DNA of 64,000 bases from Lysobacterales bacterium (GCA_002632325.1 NSJK01000007.1:62001-126000); one strand, 5' to 3'. Shown: positions 18,406-28,575, numbered from the stretch's first letter. The notes: generated from the letters alone by a model not told the origin. Numbers and translations: made by a program.

Positions 18406-19577
18406 GTCCGTGCTCCGCGACGCCGACGCGTCGCCAACCAGCGCTCGGCGAGCAGAAGCGCGCTGATCAACAGCGCGAGCCATGGATCGAACGCACGCAG
18501 CGCACGGCCCACCTGACGCACATCGCTCGCAGCCGCTGCGGCAGCGTGCAAGGGCTCGACCGCGGCAGCCGACGCGCGCGTCGGCGCAGGTGTCGGCCCC
18601 CGCAATGCGTCGAACAGGCGCTGCGCGAAATCGTCATCGAGCAACAGCGGCATCTGCGCCGGATCGAGCCTGCCGGACAAGGAGATCAGTCGGCCGGCAC
18701 CCCGACTGTGTTCGTACGCGAGCGGCGTGCCGCCACGGTCGCGCCAGAGCACATTCGCATCGCCATCCTTTGCGGCTTGCGGCGCAACCAGCGCGACACC
18801 GCCCTGCTCGACCCACGCAGTCACATCGGCCGGCAAGTCCGCGCCCAGCCACACCAGCCACCGCGCATCGGCGGGCAAGGGTGTTGCAAGAGATTGCGCA
18901 TCGAGCGTGCAGCAAGCCGGCACGCGCACATTCCAGGCCGCCACCGCGGCACGCAGGTAATCCAGCCCGGCAGCCTGATCCGCGTCGAAGCGCACGAACA
19001 GTTGGCGCTTCTCGGCAGGCATCGTGGCTACCGCAGGCGACTGACCGGGCACGACGATCCAGTCGAAGGCGTGCGCGAGCTGCACACGTTCGCCATCGAG
19101 TCCATCGAGTTGCTCGGGTACGACGAGGGTCAGCTTTCGGCCCGCGGGCAGTTGTGCATCGAGTTCGCGCAGCAGGCTCGCAGTCGGTGTCGGCGCGGAT
19201 GCGAGCTGCGCATCGAGCGACGGAAATCCGGGCGCGAGCCAGCGCCATTCGCCCGCACCACCGATGCGACTGCGCGCGGCAGCAAGGTCGGCGCCCGGCG
19301 CCACCACGACCCAGTCCGCATCGCGATCCACTGACTTCGATTCGAGCACCGGCTGCGCCAACAGCAAGGCCAGCAGCGCAAGCAGGAGCAGGCGCAGCAG
19401 CAACAACCAGGGGCGCTCGATCCGCAGGTGCCGCTGCGGCTGCGTGCGCAGGCTGATCCAGCGCAACGCCGCGAACTCGGTGTCAGTGAGCTGCTGGCGC
19501 CGCACCAGATGCAACACGAATGGAATCACCAGCGCGAACAGCGCCAGCAACCCCAAGGGCGCGAGCAGCAGCATCAT
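18402..19577 (-). CDS. BatA-like membrane protein (aerotolerance N-terminal domain)
   Basis: A 391-residue protein that begins with the BatA/TIGR02226 N-terminal domain. One helix (MMLLLAPLGLLALFALVIPF) is followed by HLVRRQQLTDTEFAALRWI and a second helix (about 58-78). A soluble domain of about 260 residues without a visible MIDAS (DxSxS) motif follows, so this is not a canonical VWA protein. One membrane helix sits near the C terminus, before an Arg-rich tail. Four-base overlaps with the genes on both sides mark it as part of a tightly coupled operon. In relatives, such proteins partner MoxR and DUF58 in envelope stress or protein maturation; the role here is inferred. Confidence 0.78.
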   Translation of the reverse strand: MMLLLAPLGLLALFALVIPFVLHLVRRQQLTDTEFAALRWISLRTQPQRHLRIERPWLLLLRLLLLALLALLLAQPVLESKSVDRDADWVVVAPGADLAAARSRIGGAGEWRWLAPGFPSLDAQLASAPTPTASLLRELDAQLPAGRKLTLVVPEQLDGLDGERVQLAHAFDWIVVPGQSPAVATMPAEKRQLFVRFDADQAAGLDYLRAAVAAWNVRVPACCTLDAQSLATPLPADARWLVWLGADLPADVTAWVEQGGVALVAPQAAKDGDANVLWRDRGGTPLAYEHSRGAGRLISLSGRLDPAQMPLLLDDDFAQRLFDALRGPTPAPTRASAAAVEPLHAAAAAASDVRQVGRALRAFDPWLALLISALLLAERWLATRRRRGART

Positions 19578-20464
19578 CGACGCGCGCCCGCATCGGACAG
19601 CAGCTCGCGCAGCGCGCGCTCGGGCGGCTCATCGAGCACATGGGTGGCGAGCGCAATGCCCAGCGCCGTGCAGTCGCGCGCGAGTGCGGCGCGAGCCTCG
19701 CCGAAACGGGCGAGAAAATCCTTGCGCACCGCCGGTGCATCGACGCGCCGTTCCTGACCGCTTTCCGGATCGATGAAACGATGTCCGCCGCTGAACGGAA
19801 AATCACGCTCGTCGGCGGCGAGCAGTTGCAACGCGCGCACTTCACGACCTGCGCCGGCGAAGCGGCGCATGAAATCGAAAGCCGCAGGATCGAAGAAATC
19901 CGAAATCACGATCACCAGAGCATGTGCAGCGATGCGTGCGCCGATCACGCCCTCGGCACTGGACGTGGGCCAATTGCCTTCGGCGGTGCTGCGCGAAAGT
20001 TCAAGTGCAACGTGATCGCGATGGCGCGCGCCACGCCCGGGCGCGATCAGCAACGGTGACTGGCTGCTCAGGGTGGCGAGCGCGAAGCGATCACCCTGCC
20101 GCAATGCGATCTCGATCAGGCAGGCCGCGAGCGTGCAGGCGCGATCGAACTTGCGCAGAGTGGGCTGCGCCTTGTCGGCCTGGCGCATCGAGGCGGTCGC
20201 ATCGAGCAGGAGCCACAAGTCGAGCGGACTGTCGCGTTCGGCTTCACGCACGAAAAAGCGATCCGAACGGCCGTAGAGTTTCCAGTCGATGCGGCGCGGC
20301 TCGTCACCCGGTTCGTAGGCGCGGTATTGGGCAAACTCGAGCCCGGCGCCACGGCTGCGGCTGCTGTGCTGGCCCAGACCATCGCCACCGGCGCTGCGTC
20401 GCGAGCTGATGCGCAGCTCGCGCAGACGCGCACGCAACTCGGGGGCGATCAGGGTGCTCGACAT
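19574..20464 (-). CDS. DUF58 domain protein (MoxR partner)
   Basis: A 296-residue soluble protein. The DUF58 signature is at about residues 44-60 (FAQYRAYEPGDEPRRIDWK). It is followed by a degenerate von Willebrand A fold: DLWLLLDATASMRQ gives a DxTxS metal site, and ALVIVISDFFD is the later strand. DUF58 proteins work with MoxR AAA ATPases, presumably as metal-dependent adaptors. I chose the ATG at 20464 because the conserved N terminus begins there; the longer in-frame extension overlaps moxR and reads as Arg/Cys-rich noise. The gene lies 34 bp after moxR and overlaps the next gene by 4 bp. Confidence 0.88.
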   Translation of the reverse strand: MSSTLIAPELRARLRELRISSRRSAGGDGLGQHSSRSRGAGLEFAQYRAYEPGDEPRRIDWKLYGRSDRFFVREAERDSPLDLWLLLDATASMRQADKAQPTLRKFDRACTLAACLIEIALRQGDRFALATLSSQSPLLIAPGRGARHRDHVALELSRSTAEGNWPTSSAEGVIGARIAAHALVIVISDFFDPAAFDFMRRFAGAGREVRALQLLAADERDFPFSGGHRFIDPESGQERRVDAPAVRKDFLARFGEARAALARDCTALGIALATHVLDEPPERALRELLSDAGARR

Positions 20465-20498
20465 GACGTGTCGATCAGCGCGCGGGCAGTACCGAAGT

Positions 20499-21497
<999 letters not shown>

Positions 21498-21885
21498 GGC
21501 GGGCTCCACGCGCGGAAGCGCCATTTTCCGATCAACGCTGGCGCACCCACACGTGCGAAATGTCATGCTCGAGGGCCGTGAGCGCCTGCCGGCAATGCCC
21601 TAAGGTGCAAGGCTCCGGATTCACCCGGCGGGCATCGAGCCTCGATCAATGCCCACCTGCGACAGGCCGCAGCATCCCTCCTCCGCGCGGGGACCAAGCC
21701 GCCTCCCGGTGACCGTGGGGGCGGCAGGGGAATGCGGGATGTCCTCCTGCGGTTCGCGCCAGGACACGGCACCGCGCCCGACCCTCATCCGGCGCTGCGC
21801 GCCTTCGTTCCCATCGCGAGATGGGCCGGGCCGGAGTCCGCCACCCGTCAGGCCAATCCGTGGCATCGTGGTCTGCGCCGTTCCA
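21498..21885. other. Gap upstream of the MoxR operon
   Basis: No supported gene is seen here. The stretch 21775-21800 (ACCCTCATCCGGCGCTGCGC) looks like the start of a multicopy 'CCCTCATCC' filler sequence frequent in these genomes. A promoter for the moxR operon would be expected in this region, but I could not find a convincing -35/-10 pair on the minus strand. Confidence 0.4.
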
Positions 21886-23487
21886 TCAGCCACCGCCGCC
21901 CTGCGCGCACTGCCCGTCGTCACCTGCATCAAAAGCGCTGCAGAAGATCGCATCGGGCCGGGCCACCATCAGCGTGTAGTCTTCGGCCTGCCCGAACCAT
22001 TCGTTGTAACATGCGTAAGTATCCACGTTCGACTGCTTGATCACGCGCATGCGCGTGGCGCCGGGCATGGCATCGAGTGGAATATGCATGTCCATCGCCA
22101 CCTGCACACCATCCGTTCCGTTGGAGCCCACCAGATTGCCGACGACGACTCTCTCGGAGCGTTCATCAAAGACCGTGTCCTGATTCCAGTCGACGTAGGA
22201 CACCACCAGATTGGGACCGGTGCCCGTGTGCCCTTCGACCGCGATCCTTCGGATCTGCCCGGTCACCACATGACCGATGCGCGCGGTGAAATCCTCGTGC
22301 GCCCGGGTACTGTCGACCGAGCTGGCATTGTCGATGTCGGCAAACACCACGCGTGTCACCGGACTGACTCCGCGCACGAAGGTGCTTGCGCAATATGGCG
22401 TCGGGAAGGCCGGGCCAACGAGCAATTCGGCAGTTGCGGCATCAGGGTTTCCGCCATGCTGGGTCTGCAGGGCGCCGACTGGAATGGTGTTGGTGTAGAG
22501 GCCATTGGCAGCACTGGTGACGTCCATGCGGATCGAGCAGTTGCCACTGCCTGGAATCGATGCGCCAGCGGCCAGACGTGCGCTGCCGGCCCCTGCAACC
22601 GCCGTGAGTACGCCGTTCGCGCAATTGGTGCTCGCATTGGGTGCGGATGCGATCACCAGACCAGGAGGCAAGACATCAACCAAGTCGTGACTCAACACCG
22701 CTGCACTCGGTTGGCTGAAGTTGTTGAGGATGATCGTCAGGGCACTGACCTGGCCCGCATTGATATGCGCCGGCGCAAAGGTTGTACGCAGCGACGGAGC
22801 ACTGGGAACAGCGGGCGGCATCGTCGCGCGAATGTACAGGGTGCGATAACGCGGATGGACCGTCGGTATCGACACCCATGGCCCGTCGCCTGCGCGCTGG
22901 TACCCGCCTTCGATCGGCTCGGGGGGGACCTCGTCCATGGCGATGAAGACGTCGCTGCGTGTCGTCGCATCCCATTCAAGCGAAACGTAGACACTGCCGC
23001 TGCCGACGGCGCCGAGGTTCATGTCGGTGACATCGAAGGACTCGAACACCGGATCGATCGGGAGTTGACTGACGAGTTTGGGGTAAGCCAGGACGGTCTT
23101 GGCAGCGAGCAAGGTGCCGGGCCCGCCATTGGGACCATCATCGTCATAGACGACAAGGTTCAGCTGAAACGAAGTGGTGTCCGCAGCAGTCATGATAGCG
23201 GCGCAAATCATGTCGATTCGCGCCGGATATGCCGTCGGCGTGAATCGGTTTGCAAGGCGCCCGGCAAGGACGGTCGGCTCCCAGCCAAGACCACTTTCCG
23301 CGATGCCATCGTCATGAATGATGATGTGGGCCGTGGCGGAATCGCACACGGCCGCGGGCACGGGTACCAGCGCGGGCGGCGGCGAACCCGCAGGAGCATC
23401 CATCGCCATTGCATCGGCAGCATGCGCCGCACCGAATGCAGCAAGCAAAGACATCACAACTGAAATCGGAAGAGCCATTTCATTCAT
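21886..23487 (-). CDS. Secreted GEVED-domain surface protein
   Basis: A 533-residue exported protein with a signal peptide (about 1-24, ending AAHAAD). The first half is beta-rich, with a DUF11-like segment (INAGQVSALTIILNNFSQPS, then VDVLPPGLVIAS at about 260-290). The C-terminal 110 residues are a GEVED domain: VVSYVDWNQDTVFDERSE, GATRMRVIKQS and FGQAEDYTLMV. It ends with PDAIFCSAFDAGDDGQC, a Cys-containing variant of the I-F-x-x-x-F tail. I preferred the ATG at 23487 because the signal peptide follows closely, but the ATG at 23520 is also in frame. The gene interrupts what looks like one larger minus-strand locus. The ligand is unknown. Confidence 0.78.
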   Translation of the reverse strand: MNEMALPISVVMSLLAAFGAAHAADAMAMDAPAGSPPPALVPVPAAVCDSATAHIIIHDDGIAESGLGWEPTVLAGRLANRFTPTAYPARIDMICAAIMTAADTTSFQLNLVVYDDDGPNGGPGTLLAAKTVLAYPKLVSQLPIDPVFESFDVTDMNLGAVGSGSVYVSLEWDATTRSDVFIAMDEVPPEPIEGGYQRAGDGPWVSIPTVHPRYRTLYIRATMPPAVPSAPSLRTTFAPAHINAGQVSALTIILNNFSQPSAAVLSHDLVDVLPPGLVIASAPNASTNCANGVLTAVAGAGSARLAAGASIPGSGNCSIRMDVTSAANGLYTNTIPVGALQTQHGGNPDAATAELLVGPAFPTPYCASTFVRGVSPVTRVVFADIDNASSVDSTRAHEDFTARIGHVVTGQIRRIAVEGHTGTGPNLVVSYVDWNQDTVFDERSERVVVGNLVGSNGTDGVQVAMDMHIPLDAMPGATRMRVIKQSNVDTYACYNEWFGQAEDYTLMVARPDAIFCSAFDAGDDGQCAQGGGG

Positions 23488-23520
23488 CTCCAAACCCGTG
23501 GAATTGCGTTCTTGCTCCAT

Positions 23521-24139
23521 GAATCGTGCTGCCGGGCCAAAGTGTCGGTTTCATGCATGGCACTGATCGGCGCCTCGCGGGCGTCCTCCACGAGACCGGG
23601 AGCCCGGGCGACACTCCCGACCCGATGCAGGGGCCGGCTGTCTCGTTCAGCACGAATCAGATCCAACTTTTTCGGCACCCGTTTCGTGTCGACGCTCATC
23701 CGGGCCTTGCCTCGCCCTCGGTGAGAAGGGTGGCCTGCTTGCCGGGCAAGGGCCAGACGCTGCGCCAAGTGCAAGGAAGAACTGCGGCAACAGCCGCCCT
23801 CATCCGCCGACCGGCACCCTCAGTCGCTGGACGCGGCTTGGGTCCCACAGGCAGCGGGGCTTGCATTGCTGGCATAAAACCGGTGCTGGCCGAGCTTCGA
23901 CACGACCCAAGCCTCGGCAACTTTAAACTGTGGGTCGGCTTTCGCCATCCTCAAATATGAGGAGCTCATCGCAACGCCCTTCTCGTGCTTTGGCGCCTCG
24001 ACAACCGCGTCAACCGAGCTCACATGGGCCGATCAAGCGCCGGCGAATCATCCAGCGCAGCCGACCTTGGCGGTTGCGCCAACAACCGCTGTCTCATGCA
24101 GGTGTCGGAAGGACTTTCGCCGGATCGGCAGACTTCTTC
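23521..24139. other. Gap with multicopy-like filler sequence
   Basis: I find no convincing gene here. The stretch from about 23695 to 23830 (CCTCGGTGAGAAGGGTGGCC and onward) looks like decayed dispersed intergenic repeat. A minus-strand frame at 23820-24023 could encode 67 residues but resembles nothing I know. At the right end this sequence joins the truncated DUF4159 fragment at about 24140. Confidence 0.4.
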
Positions 24140-24409
24140 GCCGACGATGGTCGCCATCTCACGCTCGAAGGATTTGGCGAACAGGCCATCGATAGCGTGG
24201 GTGCAGTCGTCCACCAGCAGGAAGCCGCCGTTGCGCACGCAGGCCTCGAAATTGCGTCGCTCGGCCGCATTGAACTCGACCAGCTTGTGGCCGGCCAGGT
24301 AACAGAACGGCGCCGCGAGCATGCGCGGATCGGCCAGAGGCAACACGTGCTCGGTGGTGTCCACGCGCAGCGTGGTGTACTGGATCAGTGCATCGATGAG
24401 ACTCGGCGG
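24140..24409 (-). pseudogene. Truncated copy of the DUF4159 gene
   Basis: The minus strand reads LIDALIQYTTLRVDTTEHVL, then LADPRMLAAPFCYLAGHKLV and DDCTHAIDGLFAKSFEREMA. This matches residues from about 60 to 145 of the intact DUF4159 protein at 24660-25394. The two copies align without gaps over about 265 bp at an offset of 799 bp. The copy lacks the signal peptide, the N-terminal third and the whole C-terminal third. It is open from 24364 to 24020, so a 114-residue fragment could be translated. Its 5' end abuts a different gene fragment at about 24412. Confidence 0.82.
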
Positions 24410-24412
24410 TCG

Positions 24413-24587
24413 TCAACTCACGCTTGTCCAGCGCCCGTTCGTGGGCGCCGATCAGCAGCACGATGAGATCGAATACCCAGGCTTCGATGTCGAGCATCTG
24501 GCTGCCGCGCAGCAGGTGACGCCTGGCCGGCACGATGGTGAAACCAGCCGAATGCCAGGCGACGATTGCTTGCTGTTCCATCCCCAC
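24413..24587 (-). pseudogene. Winged-helix (OmpR/CadC type) regulator fragment
   Basis: From the ATG at 24587 the minus strand encodes about 58 residues that follow the start of a Trans_reg_C winged-helix domain: FTIVPARRHLLRGSQMLDIE and then AWVFDLIVLLIGAHERALDK, REL. The expected continuation of the domain (recognition helix and wing) is missing. Instead the frame runs out of register into the DUF4159 remnant. This is therefore the 5' stump of a regulator gene joined to unrelated debris. I assign the domain from the strand/helix pattern and the 'DKREL' position. Confidence 0.5.
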
Positions 24588-24659
24588 TCCGCATGCAAGG
24601 TGCGCAGTGCACCCGCAGCGTCGGACCCGCCGGTGCGCACTGGCGGCTGCGGCACGGAC

Positions 24660-25394
24660 TCAGGCGGTGAGCGCGTAGATGACGATGTTGACCGCGAAGC
24701 GGGTGTTGTCCTTGGCGAGAAAGCGCTTGTTGCGCCAGTCGTAATCCCACTCGCAGCCATAGTCCTTGTTGCTGTAGAGCACGCCCAGACGACCGTCGAT
24801 GCTGATGCCCTTGAGATAGGCGTGGACGATGTCATCGCCCCAGCCATTGAGCTCGAAACCGGTGGCGGGCGGGCCGTCGAATTCGAAGAAACTCGAGTAC
24901 AGCGGATGCTTGGCCGGCAGTTTCTGCAGGGCGTCGGCACCGAAGATCGTCGCCATCTCGCGCTCGAAGGATTTGGCGAACAGGCCATCGATGTCGTGGT
25001 TGCAGTCATCCACCAGCACGAAGCCGCCGTTGCGCACATAGGTTTCGAAGTTGCGGCGTTCGTCGACGTTGAACTCGACCAGCTTGTGACCGGCCAGATA
25101 GCACAGCGGCGCGCCAAGCATGCGCGAATCGGCGAGCGGGATGACGCGCTCGACCGGATCGACGCGCAGCTTGGTGTATTGGATCAGGGCATCGATCAGG
25201 TTCGATGGCATGCGCGCATCGACATCCCAGTCGCCCGACTCGTACATCAGGCGAGTGAACCAGAAATCGAATGCGCCGGGAGTCGGAAGGCGCGAATCGG
25301 CAGACGAAGGCGTTGCTTGTGCGCGCGCGCGCGGCGCAAGCAGCGCGCCGGCGGCACCGGCCAACATCAGGCGAAGGAATTCCGAACGTGTCAT
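24660..25394 (-). CDS. Exported DUF4159 domain protein
   Basis: A 244-residue protein with an N-terminal signal (MTRSEFLRLMLAGAAGALLA, cleaved near ARAQA). The context is Tat-like, but the second Arg of the twin-arginine motif is missing. The mature protein is almost entirely DUF4159: FWFTRLMYESGDWDVD, MLGAPLCYLAGHKLVEFN, NGGFVLVDDCNHDIDG and GWGDDIVHAYLKG. The fold is related to glutamine-amidotransferase-like domains. In many Proteobacteria it is encoded with MoxR, DUF58 and BatA-like genes, which are found here about 3 kb downstream on the same strand. It lies 75 bp after pmbA, with a GGGAATCGG hairpin in the gap. Confidence 0.85.
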   Translation of the reverse strand: MTRSEFLRLMLAGAAGALLAPRARAQATPSSADSRLPTPGAFDFWFTRLMYESGDWDVDARMPSNLIDALIQYTKLRVDPVERVIPLADSRMLGAPLCYLAGHKLVEFNVDERRNFETYVRNGGFVLVDDCNHDIDGLFAKSFEREMATIFGADALQKLPAKHPLYSSFFEFDGPPATGFELNGWGDDIVHAYLKGISIDGRLGVLYSNKDYGCEWDYDWRNKRFLAKDNTRFAVNIVIYALTA

Positions 25395-25428
25395 GCCGAG
25401 CGTGAGTCGGTGGTGCAGAGGCGCAGAA

Positions 25429-25455
25429 CCGGGAATCGGTTTGTCCGATTCCCGG
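25429..25455. repeat. CCGGGAATCGG palindromic element
   Basis: A perfect inverted repeat, CCGGGAATCGG - 5 nt - CCGATTCCCGG, lies between pmbA and the DUF4159 gene. The same GGGAATCG/CGATTCCC arms recur in two intergenic gaps of the atp operon. In the mRNA it would form an 11-bp stem between two co-directional genes. Confidence 0.75.
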
Positions 25456-25469
25456 CTCCCGATGCTGAA

Positions 25470-26801
25470 CTACACCGCGTCCGACAGCGAGGTGAAGGTG
25501 AAGTCGCGGATCTTCATCGGCGGCACCATCATGATGAAGGGCGATTCGTCTCCCTTCACGCGCACCGACTTGCCCATCTCCTCGATGTTGTTGAGCATGA
25601 TCGCCGGCGATTCGTTGAAGCGGAAGTTCTTGATCGGATACTTGATCTGGCCGTCCTCGATGTAGAAGGTACCGTCGCGGGTGAGACCGGTCAGCAGCAC
25701 CGTCTGCGGATCGACCATGCGGATGTACCAGGTGCGCGTGACGAGCACGCCCTTCTTGGTGGTCTTGACCAGATCCATCGTCGACTTGTCGCCACCGACC
25801 ATGATGAGGTTGCCGGGCTGGCCGACCGACTTCTTGCCTTGCTTTTGCGCCCAGTAGCGCGAATAGCGCAGATACTCGACCTTGCCCTTGTCGATGATCG
25901 AGGTGCGCTCGCGGGCGAGGCCTTCCTGATCCCACGGCAGCACCGCGGTGTTGGCATCCCATGGATCGGAATACATCGTCACGCGCTCGTCGAACAGCTT
26001 CTCGCCAAGCTTGTTGCCGCCCTTCTTCGACAGGAAGCTGCGACCTTCGTCGGCGCTGCGCGCATCGAAGCCGAACATCATGAAGCTGATCAGGCCCGCG
26101 GTTGCGGCCGGCTCCATGATGACGGTGTACTTGCCGGGCTCGAGCGCCTTGGCATCGACCGAGCCCTTGGCCTTGTCGATCGCGGTCTGGATGTCGCTCT
26201 TGGCATCGAATGCCGAGACGTCGGCGAGATTGCGCGCAACCCAGCCCGAACCCTTGCCGTCTTCGGTGCGCACGGTGCAGGTGAAATCCATGTCACAGGA
26301 TTTCTGGTAGCCGAAATTGCCCTTGCTGTTGGCGGTGGCAACGAAGTTGGCGCTGTCTTCGAAATAACCGGCGGCCACCAGTTTGTCCTTGCGGCAGGGC
26401 TCGATGCACGCCGCCGCGACCTTGGCGCGGAATTCGGGGGTGATGCCCGCGGTTTTTTCGTTGAAGGTATTGCTGGCCTTGTAGGTCTGCTTGTCGATAT
26501 CCGGCATGAACTCGGGATTTTCCGGCGCGAGCTTGGCCAACTCCTCGGCGCGACGCACCACGGCCGTGATCGACGCATCATCGAAGCGATTGATCGTCGC
26601 CGTGCCGGTGCGCTTGCCGAATGACACCTCGACGCCGAGATCGCAGTCGCTTACCACGCCGCTGGTCGACACGCCATTGAGCGCATAACGGATGTTGCCG
26701 GCATTGGAGCCCGACAACGTCGCCGAGCAGCTGTCGGCCTTGGACGCCTTGATGGCCTTGTCGAGGATCGCCTTGGCTTCCTGTTCTGAATAGATCGTCA
26801 T
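25470..26801 (-). CDS. pmbA: PmbA/TldE-family protein, partner of TldD
   Basis: A 443-residue member of the TldD/PmbA family. TldD and TldE form a heterodimeric zinc protease in which TldD supplies the catalytic HExxxH and TldE does not. No HExxxH is present here, as expected for TldE. Family features are GVSTSGVVSDCDLGVEVSFG, TATINRFDDASITAVVRRAE and a C-terminal beta domain (VDPQTVLLTGLTRDGTFYIE). There is no signal peptide, and only 17 bp separate it from the stop of tldD, so none can be hidden upstream. The TCTGGAG ribosome binding site supports the ATG at 26801. The lack of an export signal contrasts with its Tat-exported partner. Confidence 0.85.
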   Translation of the reverse strand: MTIYSEQEAKAILDKAIKASKADSCSATLSGSNAGNIRYALNGVSTSGVVSDCDLGVEVSFGKRTGTATINRFDDASITAVVRRAEELAKLAPENPEFMPDIDKQTYKASNTFNEKTAGITPEFRAKVAAACIEPCRKDKLVAAGYFEDSANFVATANSKGNFGYQKSCDMDFTCTVRTEDGKGSGWVARNLADVSAFDAKSDIQTAIDKAKGSVDAKALEPGKYTVIMEPAATAGLISFMMFGFDARSADEGRSFLSKKGGNKLGEKLFDERVTMYSDPWDANTAVLPWDQEGLARERTSIIDKGKVEYLRYSRYWAQKQGKKSVGQPGNLIMVGGDKSTMDLVKTTKKGVLVTRTWYIRMVDPQTVLLTGLTRDGTFYIEDGQIKYPIKNFRFNESPAIMLNNIEEMGKSVRVKGDESPFIMMVPPMKIRDFTFTSLSDAV

Positions 26802-26818
26802 GTGAATTCTCCAGATGA

Positions 26819-28453
26819 TCAGCCGAGGCTGCGTGCGGTGTTGATGACGTTGACGCCGTTGAATCGCGCCGTGGCCGAACCATGCGACACTGCCGAAACC
26901 TGACTCGGCTGACCCTTGCCGTCGAAGAACGAACCGCCGACGCGGTAGTCGCTCTGATCACACACGGCGGCGCATGAATTCCAGAATTCAGGCGTGCGAA
27001 TCTGATACGCCACGTCCTCGATCGGACCGGTGACCTTGCCATCCTTGATCTCGTAGAACAGTTGACCACCGAACTGCGCGTTGTAGCGCTGCTGGTCGAT
27101 CGAGAAGGAACCGGCGCCGACTATGTAGATGCCGTTCTCGACGCCCTTCACCATCTCGGCGGGGCTGAGTTTGTCCTTGCCCGGCTGCAGCGAAATGTTG
27201 GCCATGCGCTGGAACTGCACGCTTGACCACGAATCGGCGTAGCAGCAGCCCTGCGATGCCTTGAGGCCGAGGATATGGGCCTGATCGCGGATCACCTGGT
27301 AGTTGACCAGCTTGCCGTCCTTGATGATGTCCCACTTGCCGGTCTTGACGCCTTCATCGTCGTAGGCGACCGCGCCGAGCGAACCGGGCTGGGTCTTGTC
27401 GGCGACGATCGTGACCTTGTCGCTGCCGTACTGGAAATGCTCTTTCCACTTGTCCAGCGTGGCAAAGCTGGTGCCGGCGAAGTTGGCCTCGTAGCCAAGC
27501 ACGCGATCGAGTTCGGTCGGATGTCCGACCGATTCGTGGATGGTGAGCCACATGTGCGAAGGATCGAGCACGAGATCGTACTTGCCCGGCTTGACCGACG
27601 GCGCCGTAAGCTTCTCACGCGCCTGCTTGCCCGCCAGCTGGGCATCTTCGATGAGATTGTACGAGTTGCCATACACCACCGCGCCACACGGCAGTTCGAC
27701 GCGATCCTGCGGCTTTCCGTCGAGATACTCATACCCCATGCCGCACGGCGTGGACAGACCATCGCGCGAACGGAACTTGCCGCTCTCCTTGTCGATCGCG
27801 GTGGCCGACATCGGCGTCCAGATGCGATGCACGTCCTGATCGATGTAGGAACCATCGGTGGAAGCGAAATACTTCTGCTCGTTGACCGCGAACATCATCG
27901 CGTTGGCGAAGTTGGCACCCGCCTTGACTGCTGCCGCATTCGCCGCCAGCAGCAAATCGACCTTCTCCTTGATCGGCACCGCCATCGCATTCTTGACGAT
28001 CGGCGTCTTCCAGCTGACCTCGCCCACGCCCTTGACTGGCGCCAACTCCACCGGCTTGATTTGCACCTTGGAATTGGCCTTGGCAATCGCCACGGCCTGG
28101 CGCGCGGCCTTGGCCACCGCATCGTTGCTCATGTCGCTGGTCGCGGCAAAACCCCAGGTGCCATTGGCGATCACGCGGATGCCGACGCCGGTGGACTCGG
28201 TGTTGACGACGTTCTGCACCTTGTCCTCGCGCGTGATCACGAACTGGCGCAGATAGCGGCCGATGCGCACGTCGCAATACTTGGCACCCGCTGCCTTGGC
28301 CGCCTGCAGGGCGACATCGGCGAGCTTTTTCTTGGTGGCAACATCCAGCGTGCTGAGCAGTTCTTCGGCGGCAATCACGCGACCCGCGAAGGTCGGCAGC
28401 AGCAGGCCGCCCAGGCCCACGCCCGTCATTTTGAGGAAGTCTCTTCTGTCCAT
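26819..28453 (-). CDS. tldD: TldD-family zinc protease with Tat signal
   Basis: A 544-residue TldD homologue. It begins with a clear twin-arginine signal (MDRRDFLKMTGVGLGGLLLP, cleaved near VIAAEE), so the product is predicted to be exported folded through Tat. The metal-binding HExxxH is HESVGH (about residue 306) in WLTIHESVGHPTELDR. The rest follows the family, including GIRVIANGTWGFAA near the N terminus and the C-terminal GAGSFSIDQQ region. I chose the ATG at 28453 because the Tat signal starts there and a GGAG lies 8-11 nt upstream. It is the first gene before pmbA and DUF4159. Classical TldD is cytoplasmic, so this is a periplasmic paralogue. Confidence 0.88.
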   Translation of the reverse strand: MDRRDFLKMTGVGLGGLLLPTFAGRVIAAEELLSTLDVATKKKLADVALQAAKAAGAKYCDVRIGRYLRQFVITREDKVQNVVNTESTGVGIRVIANGTWGFAATSDMSNDAVAKAARQAVAIAKANSKVQIKPVELAPVKGVGEVSWKTPIVKNAMAVPIKEKVDLLLAANAAAVKAGANFANAMMFAVNEQKYFASTDGSYIDQDVHRIWTPMSATAIDKESGKFRSRDGLSTPCGMGYEYLDGKPQDRVELPCGAVVYGNSYNLIEDAQLAGKQAREKLTAPSVKPGKYDLVLDPSHMWLTIHESVGHPTELDRVLGYEANFAGTSFATLDKWKEHFQYGSDKVTIVADKTQPGSLGAVAYDDEGVKTGKWDIIKDGKLVNYQVIRDQAHILGLKASQGCCYADSWSSVQFQRMANISLQPGKDKLSPAEMVKGVENGIYIVGAGSFSIDQQRYNAQFGGQLFYEIKDGKVTGPIEDVAYQIRTPEFWNSCAAVCDQSDYRVGGSFFDGKGQPSQVSAVSHGSATARFNGVNVINTARSLG

Positions 28454-28575
28454 CGGTCTGCTCCGGTTGGCTACAAGGGGAGGGCTCACGAACGTCGGAT
28501 ATTGACCCGACCCGAACATTGGCGACACGTGCCAAACGACACAGCCCGGCCCAAGGCTGCGCAGACTGCCTGCGC

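Noticed and set aside
23820..24023. A 67-codon minus-strand frame between the GEVED gene and the DUF4159 remnant
   Set aside because: It lies in repeat-like filler, has no recognisable start signal and matches no family I know.
24660..25394. Calling the DUF4159 protein a certain Tat substrate
   Set aside because: Its signal has TRSEFLR with only one Arg at the twin-arginine position, so Sec export is as likely.
24321..26624. A 767-codon open frame on the plus strand across DUF4159 and pmbA
   Set aside because: It is antisense to two well-supported genes, has His/Arg/Gly-rich composition typical of GC-rich shadow frames and no family motif.
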